Shown piece after piece: positions 26,123-34,801 of a stretch of 64,000 nt of DNA (the stretch's first letter is position 1; each line of letters starts with the position of its first letter). The DNA is from Armatimonadota bacterium. GTDB taxonomy: Bacteria > Armatimonadota > UBA5829 > JAUSEB01. The stretch spans positions 1 to 64,000 of the forward strand of contig JAUSGG010000116.1 in NCBI GenBank assembly GCA_030649165.1, given 5' to 3'. Below the pieces are notes generated by a model. The model did not search any database. It was given only the letters and a program-made list of their open reading frames with translations, and was not told where the DNA came from. The translations under genes were made by a program, and so were the position numbers.

Positions 26123-28549
26123 TCACTTCACGTACAAAAACGGTCTCTCGTAAATGCCGTCCGCCCCTACATAGGGGTTTGCCTCAAGCACGCGCACGGC
26201 TATCACGTTCTTCCCGGCTTTGATGTACGGGCTGACCCCGATGTCCATCTCCTGAGGCAGCAGCCAGGGTATTGTGTACTCACTTCGTCCCGCATACCGG
26301 CCATTGACCCAGACCCACGCTTGACTCACAAACCCCGGAAGGAACAACCTGGCCTCCTTGCCGTTCGGTACTGCCGGCAAATCGACCGTAAACCTGTACC
26401 ATCCAATGCCCGTATATGGATACCCCTCACGGCTCATCGTAGGCAGGCCGTCTTCATCCTTCAGCTTCTGGTTCTGCCAGCCCGCGCTGGTTGAACAAAG
26501 CTGCCATTTGGAATCATTATAGTCGGGCTCCATCCAGCGATCCGAACGTCCGACATCATGCTTATCCGTACTGAACCGAGCCATTTCGGGCAGCGCAGCG
26601 AGCATCTCCATCGACGCCAGACGTTCCATGCGTTCAACCTGGGTGGGCATGCCTGCATAGTCAAAGCCCCACGTGCCGGCAAACTTGCTCACCCGCTGCA
26701 TCTCCTTCTTTGGCCCCTGCATCTCACGCATCAGCCTGGCGGCATCCCGGAATCGAAGCTCCCGCTGCGCTTGAAGGAAATCCATATACATCCGCAGATG
26801 ATCGAACTGAAGCCGCTCCATTCGCACGTGCAGTTTGTCCGTATCGGAGACAGCCGCCGCCTCCGCGCGCGCCATATCGCCGGCCAGTTGGGCGATCAAC
26901 TGGGGTTTATACACGGATTGCAGTATGCTGACGTTTGAGCTGTGATACGGCCCGTCATCAAATGCCGCTTCCAGCTTATTGTAGTAGTCCCGCATCGGCA
27001 CGGCGGCGGGACCGAACCACTTGCTGTAGAAATCGTTAAGGACTGCCTTCATGTCAGCCTTGGTGTTCCATTCCAGAGCGAAGCGCGCCACGTAGGAGGC
27101 GATAGCATTGTGCATCAGGTCCGAGCAGTCAAGGTCGTGGAAGCCTATTGCGCCCGCTTCTTTCATAAGCGGAATTGTCCTGATCGCGCGCCGGGTCATC
27201 GGCGTGACCGTGCCTGTAGTGTTCACCAGCGAATAGTTGTAGCCGTATATCCACACCTTGTCGCTCAGCTTGCACCACTGTTTCAAGTAGTTGTATTGCT
27301 GGCGGTTTTGCCAGCACCTGGGGTCGTCGTACCCGTGCATCGAGCATGCAAGAATATCCGCGAACATCACCGTCAGATTGCGATGCTTGTTGAATTCCGG
27401 GCCGACTTCCGGCGGCGGGTAGCGGTTAAAGTATCCGTTGCTCGCAATGAGGTAGCCAGGATACTTTTCGGCAACTGCATCCAGCAGCTTGTTTACGAAG
27501 TAGAAATACTCCTGCGAGGTCGTGTACTCTGTCGTCGGCCCATAGGCCATTCCATCCGGGAATCGGTTTGAAATCTTCAGGCATAGTTCGCACACGCAGA
27601 TGGGAGCGCCATCCGCGGGGGCAAAACAGGATACCCGCTGGCCGTATTTCACCGGTTCCTCGAATCTCTTTAAGATCTCTTCCAGTAGGCGAGGCTGGCC
27701 GGCATACTTGGGATCGTTCCGACGAAGCTCATCCGCCGTGCACGCCTCGTTGGGGTTGCGCGTTCCATCGGGCTGCAGCGCAAACCATTCAGGATGGGCC
27801 TTAATCTGGTCTTTCGGCAAAATGTTTCCAACCGTTCCATCGGCAACCATGCCAAACCAGCCTACGGTTCTCGGGTTCATCCGGTTATGGAGAAGCCACA
27901 TGTAAAGCTGAACTCCGCCCTCATCATCGGTGGCTATGCCGTAAGCGCGCACGGGAAAATCCGGATGCTCCTCCACAGATAATTCAGGAACTCTCAGAGT
28001 AGCCGATTTCGGCACGACCTCACCATACTCGCCAGGCATAAACCATCGAACGCCCAGGCGATTGAGGAGATCGTAAACCGCATACCGAGTGCCGAGATAC
28101 ATCTCATCCGACGTGATAGAATCGTATGCCAGGGGACATCTTTGTTTGTCGGTCCGCTCGTCTCCGACTCTGGTATCATTGCCCGCCACGACCAGCGTGT
28201 CTCCCTTGCAGTGGATTACGTAGCCTTCCTCGCGCAGATTTGTGGTAATGCCGTCCGGGATCTTCAGGCCCTCGATGGCGTCGGTCAGACGGCTTCGGCC
28301 AACCAGGATCTTCGGGCCGCTCGGAAGGTCATTGGCGGCGTCGGTATAGATCGGCAATTCGGCGCCGCTGATCCTTACCACGTAACTCCGAAGCTCATCA
28401 GCGGCGGCTTTCGCGTTATGGCTGGGCTTTTCGGCAATAACAATACTGCAGGCGGATTTACCGTCTTTGACCAGCGTGAATTGGGGTTCGGCGGCCGCGC
28501 CGGTGACCGATCCCGCTACCAGCAGCACAATGCAGAGAATCCACTTCAT
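26123..28549 (-). CDS. Secreted DUF4838 protein, 808 aa, paralogue 2
   Basis: The ATG at 28549 follows GGAGG by 9 bp and gives MKWILCIVLLVAGSVTGAAAE, a clean signal peptide. Domains: alpha-glucuronidase N-terminal-like fold (FTLVKDGKSACSIVIAEKPS; KILVGRSRLTDAI), RYAVYDLLNRLGVRWFMPGE, DUF4838 core with ICVCELC (C-x-C-x-x-C) and SQEYFYFVNKLLDAVAEKYP, then a jelly-roll carbohydrate-binding-like domain (WYRFTVDLPAV, AWVWVNGRYAGRSEY). Predicted to be exported and to bind or cleave an acidic or deoxy polysaccharide; no activity is shown. Exactly the same length as the sister at 28705. Confidence 0.8.
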   Translation of the reverse strand: MKWILCIVLLVAGSVTGAAAEPQFTLVKDGKSACSIVIAEKPSHNAKAAADELRSYVVRISGAELPIYTDAANDLPSGPKILVGRSRLTDAIEGLKIPDGITTNLREEGYVIHCKGDTLVVAGNDTRVGDERTDKQRCPLAYDSITSDEMYLGTRYAVYDLLNRLGVRWFMPGEYGEVVPKSATLRVPELSVEEHPDFPVRAYGIATDDEGGVQLYMWLLHNRMNPRTVGWFGMVADGTVGNILPKDQIKAHPEWFALQPDGTRNPNEACTADELRRNDPKYAGQPRLLEEILKRFEEPVKYGQRVSCFAPADGAPICVCELCLKISNRFPDGMAYGPTTEYTTSQEYFYFVNKLLDAVAEKYPGYLIASNGYFNRYPPPEVGPEFNKHRNLTVMFADILACSMHGYDDPRCWQNRQQYNYLKQWCKLSDKVWIYGYNYSLVNTTGTVTPMTRRAIRTIPLMKEAGAIGFHDLDCSDLMHNAIASYVARFALEWNTKADMKAVLNDFYSKWFGPAAVPMRDYYNKLEAAFDDGPYHSSNVSILQSVYKPQLIAQLAGDMARAEAAAVSDTDKLHVRMERLQFDHLRMYMDFLQAQRELRFRDAARLMREMQGPKKEMQRVSKFAGTWGFDYAGMPTQVERMERLASMEMLAALPEMARFSTDKHDVGRSDRWMEPDYNDSKWQLCSTSAGWQNQKLKDEDGLPTMSREGYPYTGIGWYRFTVDLPAVPNGKEARLFLPGFVSQAWVWVNGRYAGRSEYTIPWLLPQEMDIGVSPYIKAGKNVIAVRVLEANPYVGADGIYERPFLYVK

Positions 28550-28631
28550 TATGAACAACCTCCAATATCTCCCAATACAGTGGTTACTGCCATCCATGAT
28601 CGGGCGCGATATGTCATCGCGTCCGAAACAG

Positions 28632-28692
28632 AACTCCTCTATCCCTCCAGGTACCTTACCTCCTCTATCCCTCCAGGTACCTTACCTGGAGG
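28632..28692. repeat. Spacer repeat with 10-bp hairpin below DUF4838 gene 1
   Basis: Two tandem copies of CTCTATCCCTCCAGGTACCT, the second completing a perfect hairpin (arms 28670-28679 and 28683-28692). It is the same element as at 26044-26112 and lies 12 bp past the stop of the upstream paralogue. The conserved location suggests that gene and hairpin were duplicated together or that the hairpin separates cistrons. Confidence 0.7.
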
Positions 28693-28704
28693 ACAAAGAC
28701 CGAG

Positions 28705-31131
28705 TCACTTCACATACAGAAACGGCCTCTCGTATATCCCATTGGCCCCGAAATACTCCTGAAGACTCAGGACTCGCAGGGCAATGACATTCTTGCCCGG
28801 CTTCAGATACGGGCTGATATCGGCATCCATCTCATGCGGGCGCAAGAACCCCGTCTGGTAATCATTTCGCCCAACGTAATGGCCGTTCACCCACACCCAC
28901 GCCTCGTTAGTCACAGCCGGGCAGAACAAGTGCGCCTGTTTACCCTGTGCCGCCGTCGGAACGTCGAGCATAAAACGATACCAGGCCACACCCTTGTACG
29001 GATGGCCGTCCGTAGTGACCGACGGCAAGCCATCATCGTCCTTGAGGTCCTGGTCCTGCCAGCCGGAATCGACCTTGGCGGTCTGCCATTTCCGGTCGTT
29101 GTAGTCGGCCTCCATCCAACGTTCTGAACGGCCAACGTCGTTCTTGTCGAAACGGAACCTGGCAGTTTCCGGCAGCGGCGCCAGCATTTCCATCCTCGCC
29201 AACCGGTCCATGCGCTCCGCCTCCCAGTCCATCCCATAAGGGGTCTGGTTCCAGCCCATGTGCTTGCTGATCTTGCGCATCCGCAACTTCAGAGCGAGCA
29301 TTTGCCGCATCATTACGGCCGCGTCCCGGAAACGGCATTCCTGCTTCGTATGCAGCGAGTCCACGTACAACCGCAGATGGTCATACATGAGCCGCTCCAC
29401 GCGGACATGCAGTTTCTCCGTGTCCGTGTCGGCGGCGGCCTCCGCCCGCGCCATATCATCGGCCAACTGAGCCATCAGCTTCGGGTCGTAGATAGCGGGC
29501 AGAACAACGTCCTCGTGTCCGTGGCACGGAGTGGCATCGAACGCGTTCTGCAGCGTCTCGTAGTAGTTGCGCATAGGAACTGCCGCGGGACCAAACCACT
29601 TGCTGTAGAAGTCATCGAGGACCGCGTCGAGGTTGACCTTTGTATTCCACTCAAGAGCGAACCTCGCCACATAAGTGGGTATGCCCAACTGTAATATGTC
29701 GATCCAATCCTGATCGCAGAAGCCGATCGAACCGGCCTCTTTGACCAAAGGGATGTTGGTCCGTATGCGCTTCACCATCGGAGTAAGCGTTCCCTTGGTC
29801 ACCAGCATTGTGTAGTTATAGTTATAGCACCACACTTTGTCGCTGAGCCGGCTCCACCGCTTGAGGAAGTTGTACTGCTGGCGGTTCTGCCAGCACTTGG
29901 GGTCGTTGAAGCGATGAAGAGTGCAGCCGGTGATGTCGGCGAACATGATCGTCAGATTCCGATACCGATTGAATTCCGGGCCCACCTCAGGAGGATTGCA
30001 GCGGTTTGCATACCCATTCGTGGCGATGATGTGCCCCGGATACTTCTTTCCCATCGCGTCTAATAACCCGTTGACGAAGAAGAAGTACTCTTGCGAAGTA
30101 AGATACCCCGGAACGAGGTCTTCACCCGTGGAAAAACGGGTGGACTTTTGCCTGCACAGGTCACATTCACAGGTGGGCGTGCCGTCGTCGGGGGAGAACG
30201 ACGTGACCCTGTGACCGTGTTCCACGTCTTTGCCTATCCACTCCATCAATGGGTCGAGAAGACGCGGCCGGCCGGCGTATTTCGGATCGTTCCTGCGCAA
30301 CTCGTCGCTCATGCACGGCATTCCTGCCAGTCGGGTTCCATCCGGCTGCAGGGCGAACCATTCCGGATAGACCTTCACCCTATCTCTGGGCATAATATTG
30401 AAGATGGAGCCGTCCCCGGGGAGTCCGAACCAGAACTCACTGCGGGGGTTCATCCGGTTACGGACCATCCACAACTCGCGAGCGTCCGTCATGGCCTGTC
30501 CGTCCGCTCCACACGCGAAGAAAGAGCGCATCGGAAAGTCAGGACGTTCGATCAGTGAGAGTTCGGGAATCCGCAGATTGGCGGACTTGGGAACGACTTC
30601 GCCATACTCCCCAGGCATGAACCAGCGCACTCCCAGGCGATTCAGCAGATCACACACGGCATAGCGGGTCCCGAGATACATGGCATTGCCGATGCTTGCG
30701 ACACACGGATTCGTGCATCTGGGTGGGGACTCAGGAGAATCTCCCACCTCCGTATCGTTGCCGGCCAGTACCAATGTATCGCCGGTAGAGCGGACTATGT
30801 AACCTTCCTCACGGAAGGCCGGGGTGATGCCTTCAGGAATCTTCAAGTCGGGAATGGCGTCGGTGAGACGGCTGCGACCAACCAATATCCTGGACCCAGT
30901 CGGGATATTCGCGTCGGCGTCTGTGTAGATTTCCAGCCTCGCGCCGCTGATCTTCTCTATGGATGTCTGGAGTTCTTTCGCGCCGAGTCTCGCGTTATCG
31001 CTCGGCTTCTCAGCAGTGACGATGCAGCACGCCGGCTTACCGTTCTTAACGAGCGTGAAGGTCGCGGCAGACGCTGCGGCGACCATGAGCAAGAAAGCTA
31101 AGATAGTGAATCCGCGGAGCAACCATTTCAC
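28705..31131 (-). CDS. Secreted DUF4838 protein, 808 aa, paralogue 1
   Basis: I place the start at a GTG (31131): it aligns with the ATG-AAA-TGG start of the sister gene, has GGGGG at the matching distance, and gives exactly the same length. The frame also opens at an upstream TTG. The signal peptide is KWLLRGFTILAFLLMVAAAS. It has the same domain order as the sister: glucuronidase-like N domain (FTLVKNGKPACCIVTAEKPS), GVRWFMPGEYGEVVPKSANL, DUF4838 core with TCECDLC, and a C-terminal jelly roll ending GIYERPFLYVK. First gene of the minus-strand cluster that continues to 18594. Gene duplication is clear. Confidence 0.8.
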   Translation of the reverse strand: MKWLLRGFTILAFLLMVAAASAATFTLVKNGKPACCIVTAEKPSDNARLGAKELQTSIEKISGARLEIYTDADANIPTGSRILVGRSRLTDAIPDLKIPEGITPAFREEGYIVRSTGDTLVLAGNDTEVGDSPESPPRCTNPCVASIGNAMYLGTRYAVCDLLNRLGVRWFMPGEYGEVVPKSANLRIPELSLIERPDFPMRSFFACGADGQAMTDARELWMVRNRMNPRSEFWFGLPGDGSIFNIMPRDRVKVYPEWFALQPDGTRLAGMPCMSDELRRNDPKYAGRPRLLDPLMEWIGKDVEHGHRVTSFSPDDGTPTCECDLCRQKSTRFSTGEDLVPGYLTSQEYFFFVNGLLDAMGKKYPGHIIATNGYANRCNPPEVGPEFNRYRNLTIMFADITGCTLHRFNDPKCWQNRQQYNFLKRWSRLSDKVWCYNYNYTMLVTKGTLTPMVKRIRTNIPLVKEAGSIGFCDQDWIDILQLGIPTYVARFALEWNTKVNLDAVLDDFYSKWFGPAAVPMRNYYETLQNAFDATPCHGHEDVVLPAIYDPKLMAQLADDMARAEAAADTDTEKLHVRVERLMYDHLRLYVDSLHTKQECRFRDAAVMMRQMLALKLRMRKISKHMGWNQTPYGMDWEAERMDRLARMEMLAPLPETARFRFDKNDVGRSERWMEADYNDRKWQTAKVDSGWQDQDLKDDDGLPSVTTDGHPYKGVAWYRFMLDVPTAAQGKQAHLFCPAVTNEAWVWVNGHYVGRNDYQTGFLRPHEMDADISPYLKPGKNVIALRVLSLQEYFGANGIYERPFLYVK

Positions 31132-32131
31132 GGCAACAACCCCCTGCGGCAAACGATCCGCCCACCGATTGACGACACGCAGCGTTTATCGGAGCAAGGA
31201 GGGACCCCCATGTTACGATGGCGGAATGCTCCATTCGTGGACGACCGATTACCTGTTCAACGCCGGGGAGCCGCTGCCCTTCATGGCCCCGCGCGAAGGA
31301 GTACACCAGCAGTGACGGAACGGTCAACGCGGGCTTGACCTGCCGGATTTGGAGAGGTCGAGACGGCCTCAACACCCGCTCCAGGAGACTTAACCACAGA
31401 CGAACACAGATAGAGGTTGATCGTTGGGAGTCGAGGGAGTCGCGGATGCTTCGAGAGTGGCTCCAAACGTGGTGAAAAAGCAGTGAAAACGCACCGAAAT
31501 ACATGCGAAACTGCGCAAAACCGCATGGGTTTTGGCGGATACTGACTGACTATTCACGGCTATCGGGTGGTTTCCGAAAACGCCATTTCCGCGTTCTCCG
31601 GGCCTCTGGGACCCAAAATGACCTGAAGGCGCAGGAGTTTCGCCAGCGAAGATGAACGTTATATGGCCTTGAGCTTTCACCTATCATCTTTTGACCGCCA
31701 TTCGCCGCAAGTCTTATTCAGTTGTCAAAGATATTCGTTTTGCACGGATTCAGCTTTCAGGAAACCGCCGATGAACGCTGATGGACGCGGATGCTGGTTG
31801 GCGGTTGGCGGTTGACGGTTCGTGGTCCCTCACTAATCACGAACCACGAACCACTGTCCGCTGACCACTAATAGTGAATAGACGACGGGGGATTGGGATT
31901 TGTTCCCGGGTGGCGGAAGTGTTTTTCGGAAGAGTTTTTGGGAGGGGGAGAGGGGGGTCAGAGTCGGAGGAGTCGACAGAGCGCGAGGCCGGGGAACCAT
32001 TCACAGCAGGGGCACTGGATAGGGCTCTGACCCCGTTGTTCAGTCTACCGCGACTATTCCGCTGTCGGCTCATTCCGGGACATCATAATCCGTTCCCACG
32101 TCACCGTGACATCTTGTCCCCGAACTGCTTC
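31132..32131. other. 1-kb non-coding stretch
   Basis: No frame here has coding character. It holds low-complexity text: an AACCACAGACGAACACAGAT-type string near 31392, GAGTCG-rich patches (31426-31440, 31961-31979), and an imperfect inverted run of CACGAACCACGAACCAC near 31820-31860. A 30-codon frame ending at 31315 lacks a convincing start and homology. It must contain the promoter of the minus-strand DUF4838 cluster, which I could not locate. Confidence 0.5.
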
Positions 32132-32160
32132 TTGACACGCCTCTCGTCTGGCCGGATAAT
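32132..32160 (+). promoter_or_regulatory. Sigma70-type promoter of TPR-MBL gene
   Basis: TTGACA (32132-32137), a 17-bp spacer and GATAAT (32155-32160): a near-consensus promoter. The start would lie near 32167, leaving a leader of about 70 nt. It shows that the fusion gene has its own transcription unit. Confidence 0.7.
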
Positions 32161-32237
32161 GTGGCTGAACTCGTTTTCCTATCCAGGCTGTCAGGAACAG
32201 TGGTACATACGCCCCGTGCCACTCGGAGGCTAGAGCG

Positions 32238-34190
32238 ATGGTAAATCAGTTGATGAAGAAGGTAACACGACTCAGAAGGCAGATCGACGCGGCGTGGGAG
32301 GCCGACAATTATTGGGAGCTGATAGACCTTTACAATAACCTGGCAGCCATTGGCAGTGCCAATCTTCGCGGAGAGGACTCTCACCACCGCGGCTACGCAT
32401 ACAACGAGCTTGGTAATTATGATAAGGCCATCGAATGCTACCACAAGGCGCTGGATACATCTGACTACAAAACCCCCGGCGGCACCTGGAACGACATGGG
32501 GCTGGCTTATGCCAACAAGGGCGACTACGGTGAGGCGATTAAGTGCTACCAAAAGGCACTGGATGTCCACGATTACGACGCCCGCGGTGACACTTTAAAC
32601 AATATGGGGATGGCCTACGCCTACAAGGGTGACCACGACAAGGCAATGGAGCGCTATCAAGAGGCGCTGAAGGCAACCGGCTACGACACCCCCGGTGACA
32701 CCTGGCATAATATGGGCTGGATTTATGCTGACAAGGGGGATCACGATAACGCTATCAAGTGCTATAAGAAAGCGTTGAAAATGGCATGTGCTGGCAATAT
32801 CGGTATGACCTATTATAACCTCGGCTTGTCCTATAAGGAAAAAAGGAACTATCCTGACGCGCTTACTGCTTTCAAAAAGGCATCCAAGAAGTTCACAAAA
32901 GCAGAACGTGTCTCCGAGGCCGAATACGCCGAAGCACAGGCGGAGACCGTCAAACTGGCGCAGAGCGCAGGGGCGGAGGCCGCAGAGACAATGTATCCAG
33001 CCCTCTCGGCGGTTCGCTCGCGTATGACAAAGGAACGTGACCTCTACGACCCGCTCGAGGAGCTTCTAAGCTCGGAGGGCGAAACGACATTGGCCGTGAA
33101 AGCGTACGTCCGCCGCGCCGAGCGAGGTGATAGAAAGCTTCCACCAGATGCCCTCGTATTCCTGAAGGGTTGGAGTTCATCCGAGCCGATCCTAGCCGAA
33201 GGCGCTGAGAACAAGGAATCTCTTCTTGGCGGCGGGATGTTCTTCCGCTGGGAAAACAAGGGCCTTGTGGTAGATCCAGGCATCGACTTTGTGTCAAACT
33301 TTCATAGATCCGGGTACCTCATCCATGACGTTGACGGCATAGTGGTGACCCACGATCATGTAGATCACACCCTCGACCTCGCAGCACTGGACGACCTTGT
33401 GTTCAAGATGTTGGGTCACGAGGATTCTAACCGAAGACGTTACTGCCTTTTCTGTGCCGGCCTGCGGCACAGCCTGAAATGCAAGGACAGGTATTGCTAT
33501 GATGGAGAATTTCGCGGAGGGGACGAGGACAGAGAACGCGTCCACACCAGTCCTTGCATCCCCGGCATCTCCATCCAATGTTTTCGGACAAGCCATGACG
33601 ACGAGAATCCCGATACCTTTGGCTTTGTATGTAGAATGAAGAATGCACGTCGCAAGGTTGAGGTTGGAGTCACGTCGGACACGAGCTATTCCGATCCACT
33701 GACACGTAAGCTCGCCAAGTGTGACATTATCGTCGCCAACATTGCCCAACCCGACTCCAAGGAATACAATGATGCCAAATACCTTAACTCTTCCCACCTT
33801 GGGCTCAATGGCACTCGTGAGCTCATCAAGGGAACCAAGGCGCAGGTATATGTCATCACTGAGTTTTGGGCCGGACTCGGCGACATGCGCGTGCCCTTAT
33901 GCCAGAAGCTGGCTTACGATCTCAAGCGGATCGACGGCGTGGAGGGCAAGTGCATAATCCCTGCGGATATCGGCATGACCATTGATCTTGACTTCACCGG
34001 AGACGGAAAACCCAACATAAGGATGGCTTGCAGCTCGTGCAGTTCAAAGGAATCACTGCAATTGTTTCCTTGTCGTGACATCATTGTTGTAAGACCCGAC
34101 AGACAATATGGGCCGATTCGGTACCTATGCCCTGACTGTGCCCGCCGCCTTACGCTTCCTTCGCACGAACCCGGTTCCAAGTGTACCTAA
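32238..34190 (+). CDS. TPR / metallo-beta-lactamase fusion protein
   Basis: 650 aa, cytoplasmic, ATG with CGGAGG 8 bp upstream. Residues 1-260 are about five TPRs (NELGNYDKAIECYHKAL and similar), closely alike. After a helical linker comes a metallo-beta-lactamase fold (about 320-590) with all usual ligands: THDHVDH (H372, H374, D376, H377), H453 in TSHDDE, D481 in TSDTSY, and H520 in SSHLG. The TSH...FGF, SDT and SHL pattern is closest to RNase Z/UlaG-like hydrolases. The last ~50 residues hold CSSC and CPDC pairs, a possible zinc knuckle. Codons are less GC-rich than those of the neighbours. It stands alone with its own promoter, so it could be a nuclease or phosphodiesterase controlled by a TPR-bound partner. 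Confidence 0.85.
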   Translation: MVNQLMKKVTRLRRQIDAAWEADNYWELIDLYNNLAAIGSANLRGEDSHHRGYAYNELGNYDKAIECYHKALDTSDYKTPGGTWNDMGLAYANKGDYGEAIKCYQKALDVHDYDARGDTLNNMGMAYAYKGDHDKAMERYQEALKATGYDTPGDTWHNMGWIYADKGDHDNAIKCYKKALKMACAGNIGMTYYNLGLSYKEKRNYPDALTAFKKASKKFTKAERVSEAEYAEAQAETVKLAQSAGAEAAETMYPALSAVRSRMTKERDLYDPLEELLSSEGETTLAVKAYVRRAERGDRKLPPDALVFLKGWSSSEPILAEGAENKESLLGGGMFFRWENKGLVVDPGIDFVSNFHRSGYLIHDVDGIVVTHDHVDHTLDLAALDDLVFKMLGHEDSNRRRYCLFCAGLRHSLKCKDRYCYDGEFRGGDEDRERVHTSPCIPGISIQCFRTSHDDENPDTFGFVCRMKNARRKVEVGVTSDTSYSDPLTRKLAKCDIIVANIAQPDSKEYNDAKYLNSSHLGLNGTRELIKGTKAQVYVITEFWAGLGDMRVPLCQKLAYDLKRIDGVEGKCIIPADIGMTIDLDFTGDGKPNIRMACSSCSSKESLQLFPCRDIIVVRPDRQYGPIRYLCPDCARRLTLPSHEPGSKCT

Positions 34191-34303
34191 CTCCACGTAG
34201 CAGTGCCCGTTGCGTCTCCACTTCTATGCTGCGGCGCGACCTCAAGGGGACAAGCTGCCGCCGCTCTGCCCAAGTCGAGAGTTGAGGGTTGAGGGACCGG
34301 ATT

Positions 34304-34412
34304 CCTATGCGGGAACTGGCTTCCCGCGTGTGTGTCAGCTTGGGCGGTCTGCGAACACGGGTGTGCGCGTTTGCATACGCCAGGCTGATCAATGTCGTTC
34401 CCGCACGATAGA
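34304..34412. repeat. Inverted-repeat fragment (GCGGGAAC...GTTCCCGC)
   Basis: TATGCGGGAACTGGCTTC near 34305 and GTTCCCGCACGATAG near 34397 form an inverted pair. The same two strings occur at 50467-50528 around a shorter core. They resemble inner parts of the IS66-type element termini found at 34543 and 46698, so this is probably a degraded element. Confidence 0.5.
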
Positions 34413-34543
34413 AGTTCATGATATCCGCCACGATAATAAATCCGATCCCCCCTCACCCCAGCCCTCTCCCGCCCAGGGGGAGAGGGGGAAGGTGGCGCAT
34501 GTTCCGTTACCTGGATAGCGTTCCCGCAAAACTGAACTGTTAC
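34413..34543. mobile_element. IS66-type MITE family D, left end lost
   Basis: Shares most of its text with the complete element at 46698-46846 (CCACGATAA..ATCCGATCCCC, then ACCTGGATAGC). The right end reads as GTAACAGTTCAG on the minus strand, the expected IS66-type terminus. The left end is replaced by the neighbouring inverted-repeat fragment, so no target duplication is visible. Confidence 0.55.
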
Positions 34544-34584
34544 AAGAACGACTACTTCGTCCGCCGCTAAAATCGGTCGCTGTG

Positions 34585-34734
34585 GGGGTGTTGAAAAAAG
34601 CTGACGCGCGACTCCAGCGTCATTTCCGAACGGCCCGAGAGACCTCCTTGTGAGCACAACCGAGGGGCCGAAAAAGCAGATTCTTCGTCGTTCCTCCTCA
34701 GAATGACGTCATGACGGCCTTTTTTCAACAGCCC
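34585..34734. repeat. 150-bp inverted-terminal element C
   Basis: Bounded by GGGTGTTGAAAAAAG and, on the other strand, GGGCTGTTGAAAAAAG. The interior holds AAGCAGATTCTTCGTCGTTCC, related to text in element B at 2591-2612. No frame is coding and no target duplication is evident. It ends 23 bp before the -10 box of the nitrilase gene. Probably a MITE of another family. Confidence 0.65.
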
Positions 34735-34756
34735 AACTGTTCCGTATTCTCTGCCA

Positions 34757-34765
34757 TGATATAAT
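34757..34765 (+). promoter_or_regulatory. Extended -10 promoter of nitrilase-family gene
   Basis: TG-A-TATAAT, a perfect extended -10 element, 36 bp before the start codon. No good -35 box is visible, which extended -10 promoters can tolerate. Confidence 0.6.
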
Positions 34766-34801
34766 CGTAGCAGCCTCAGCCACACGTGAAAGGGGAAAAC
34801 G

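Noticed and set aside
31225-31315. 30-codon frame upstream of the TPR-MBL gene
   Set aside because: No convincing ribosome-binding site, no homology I recognise, and it lies in repeat-like DNA.
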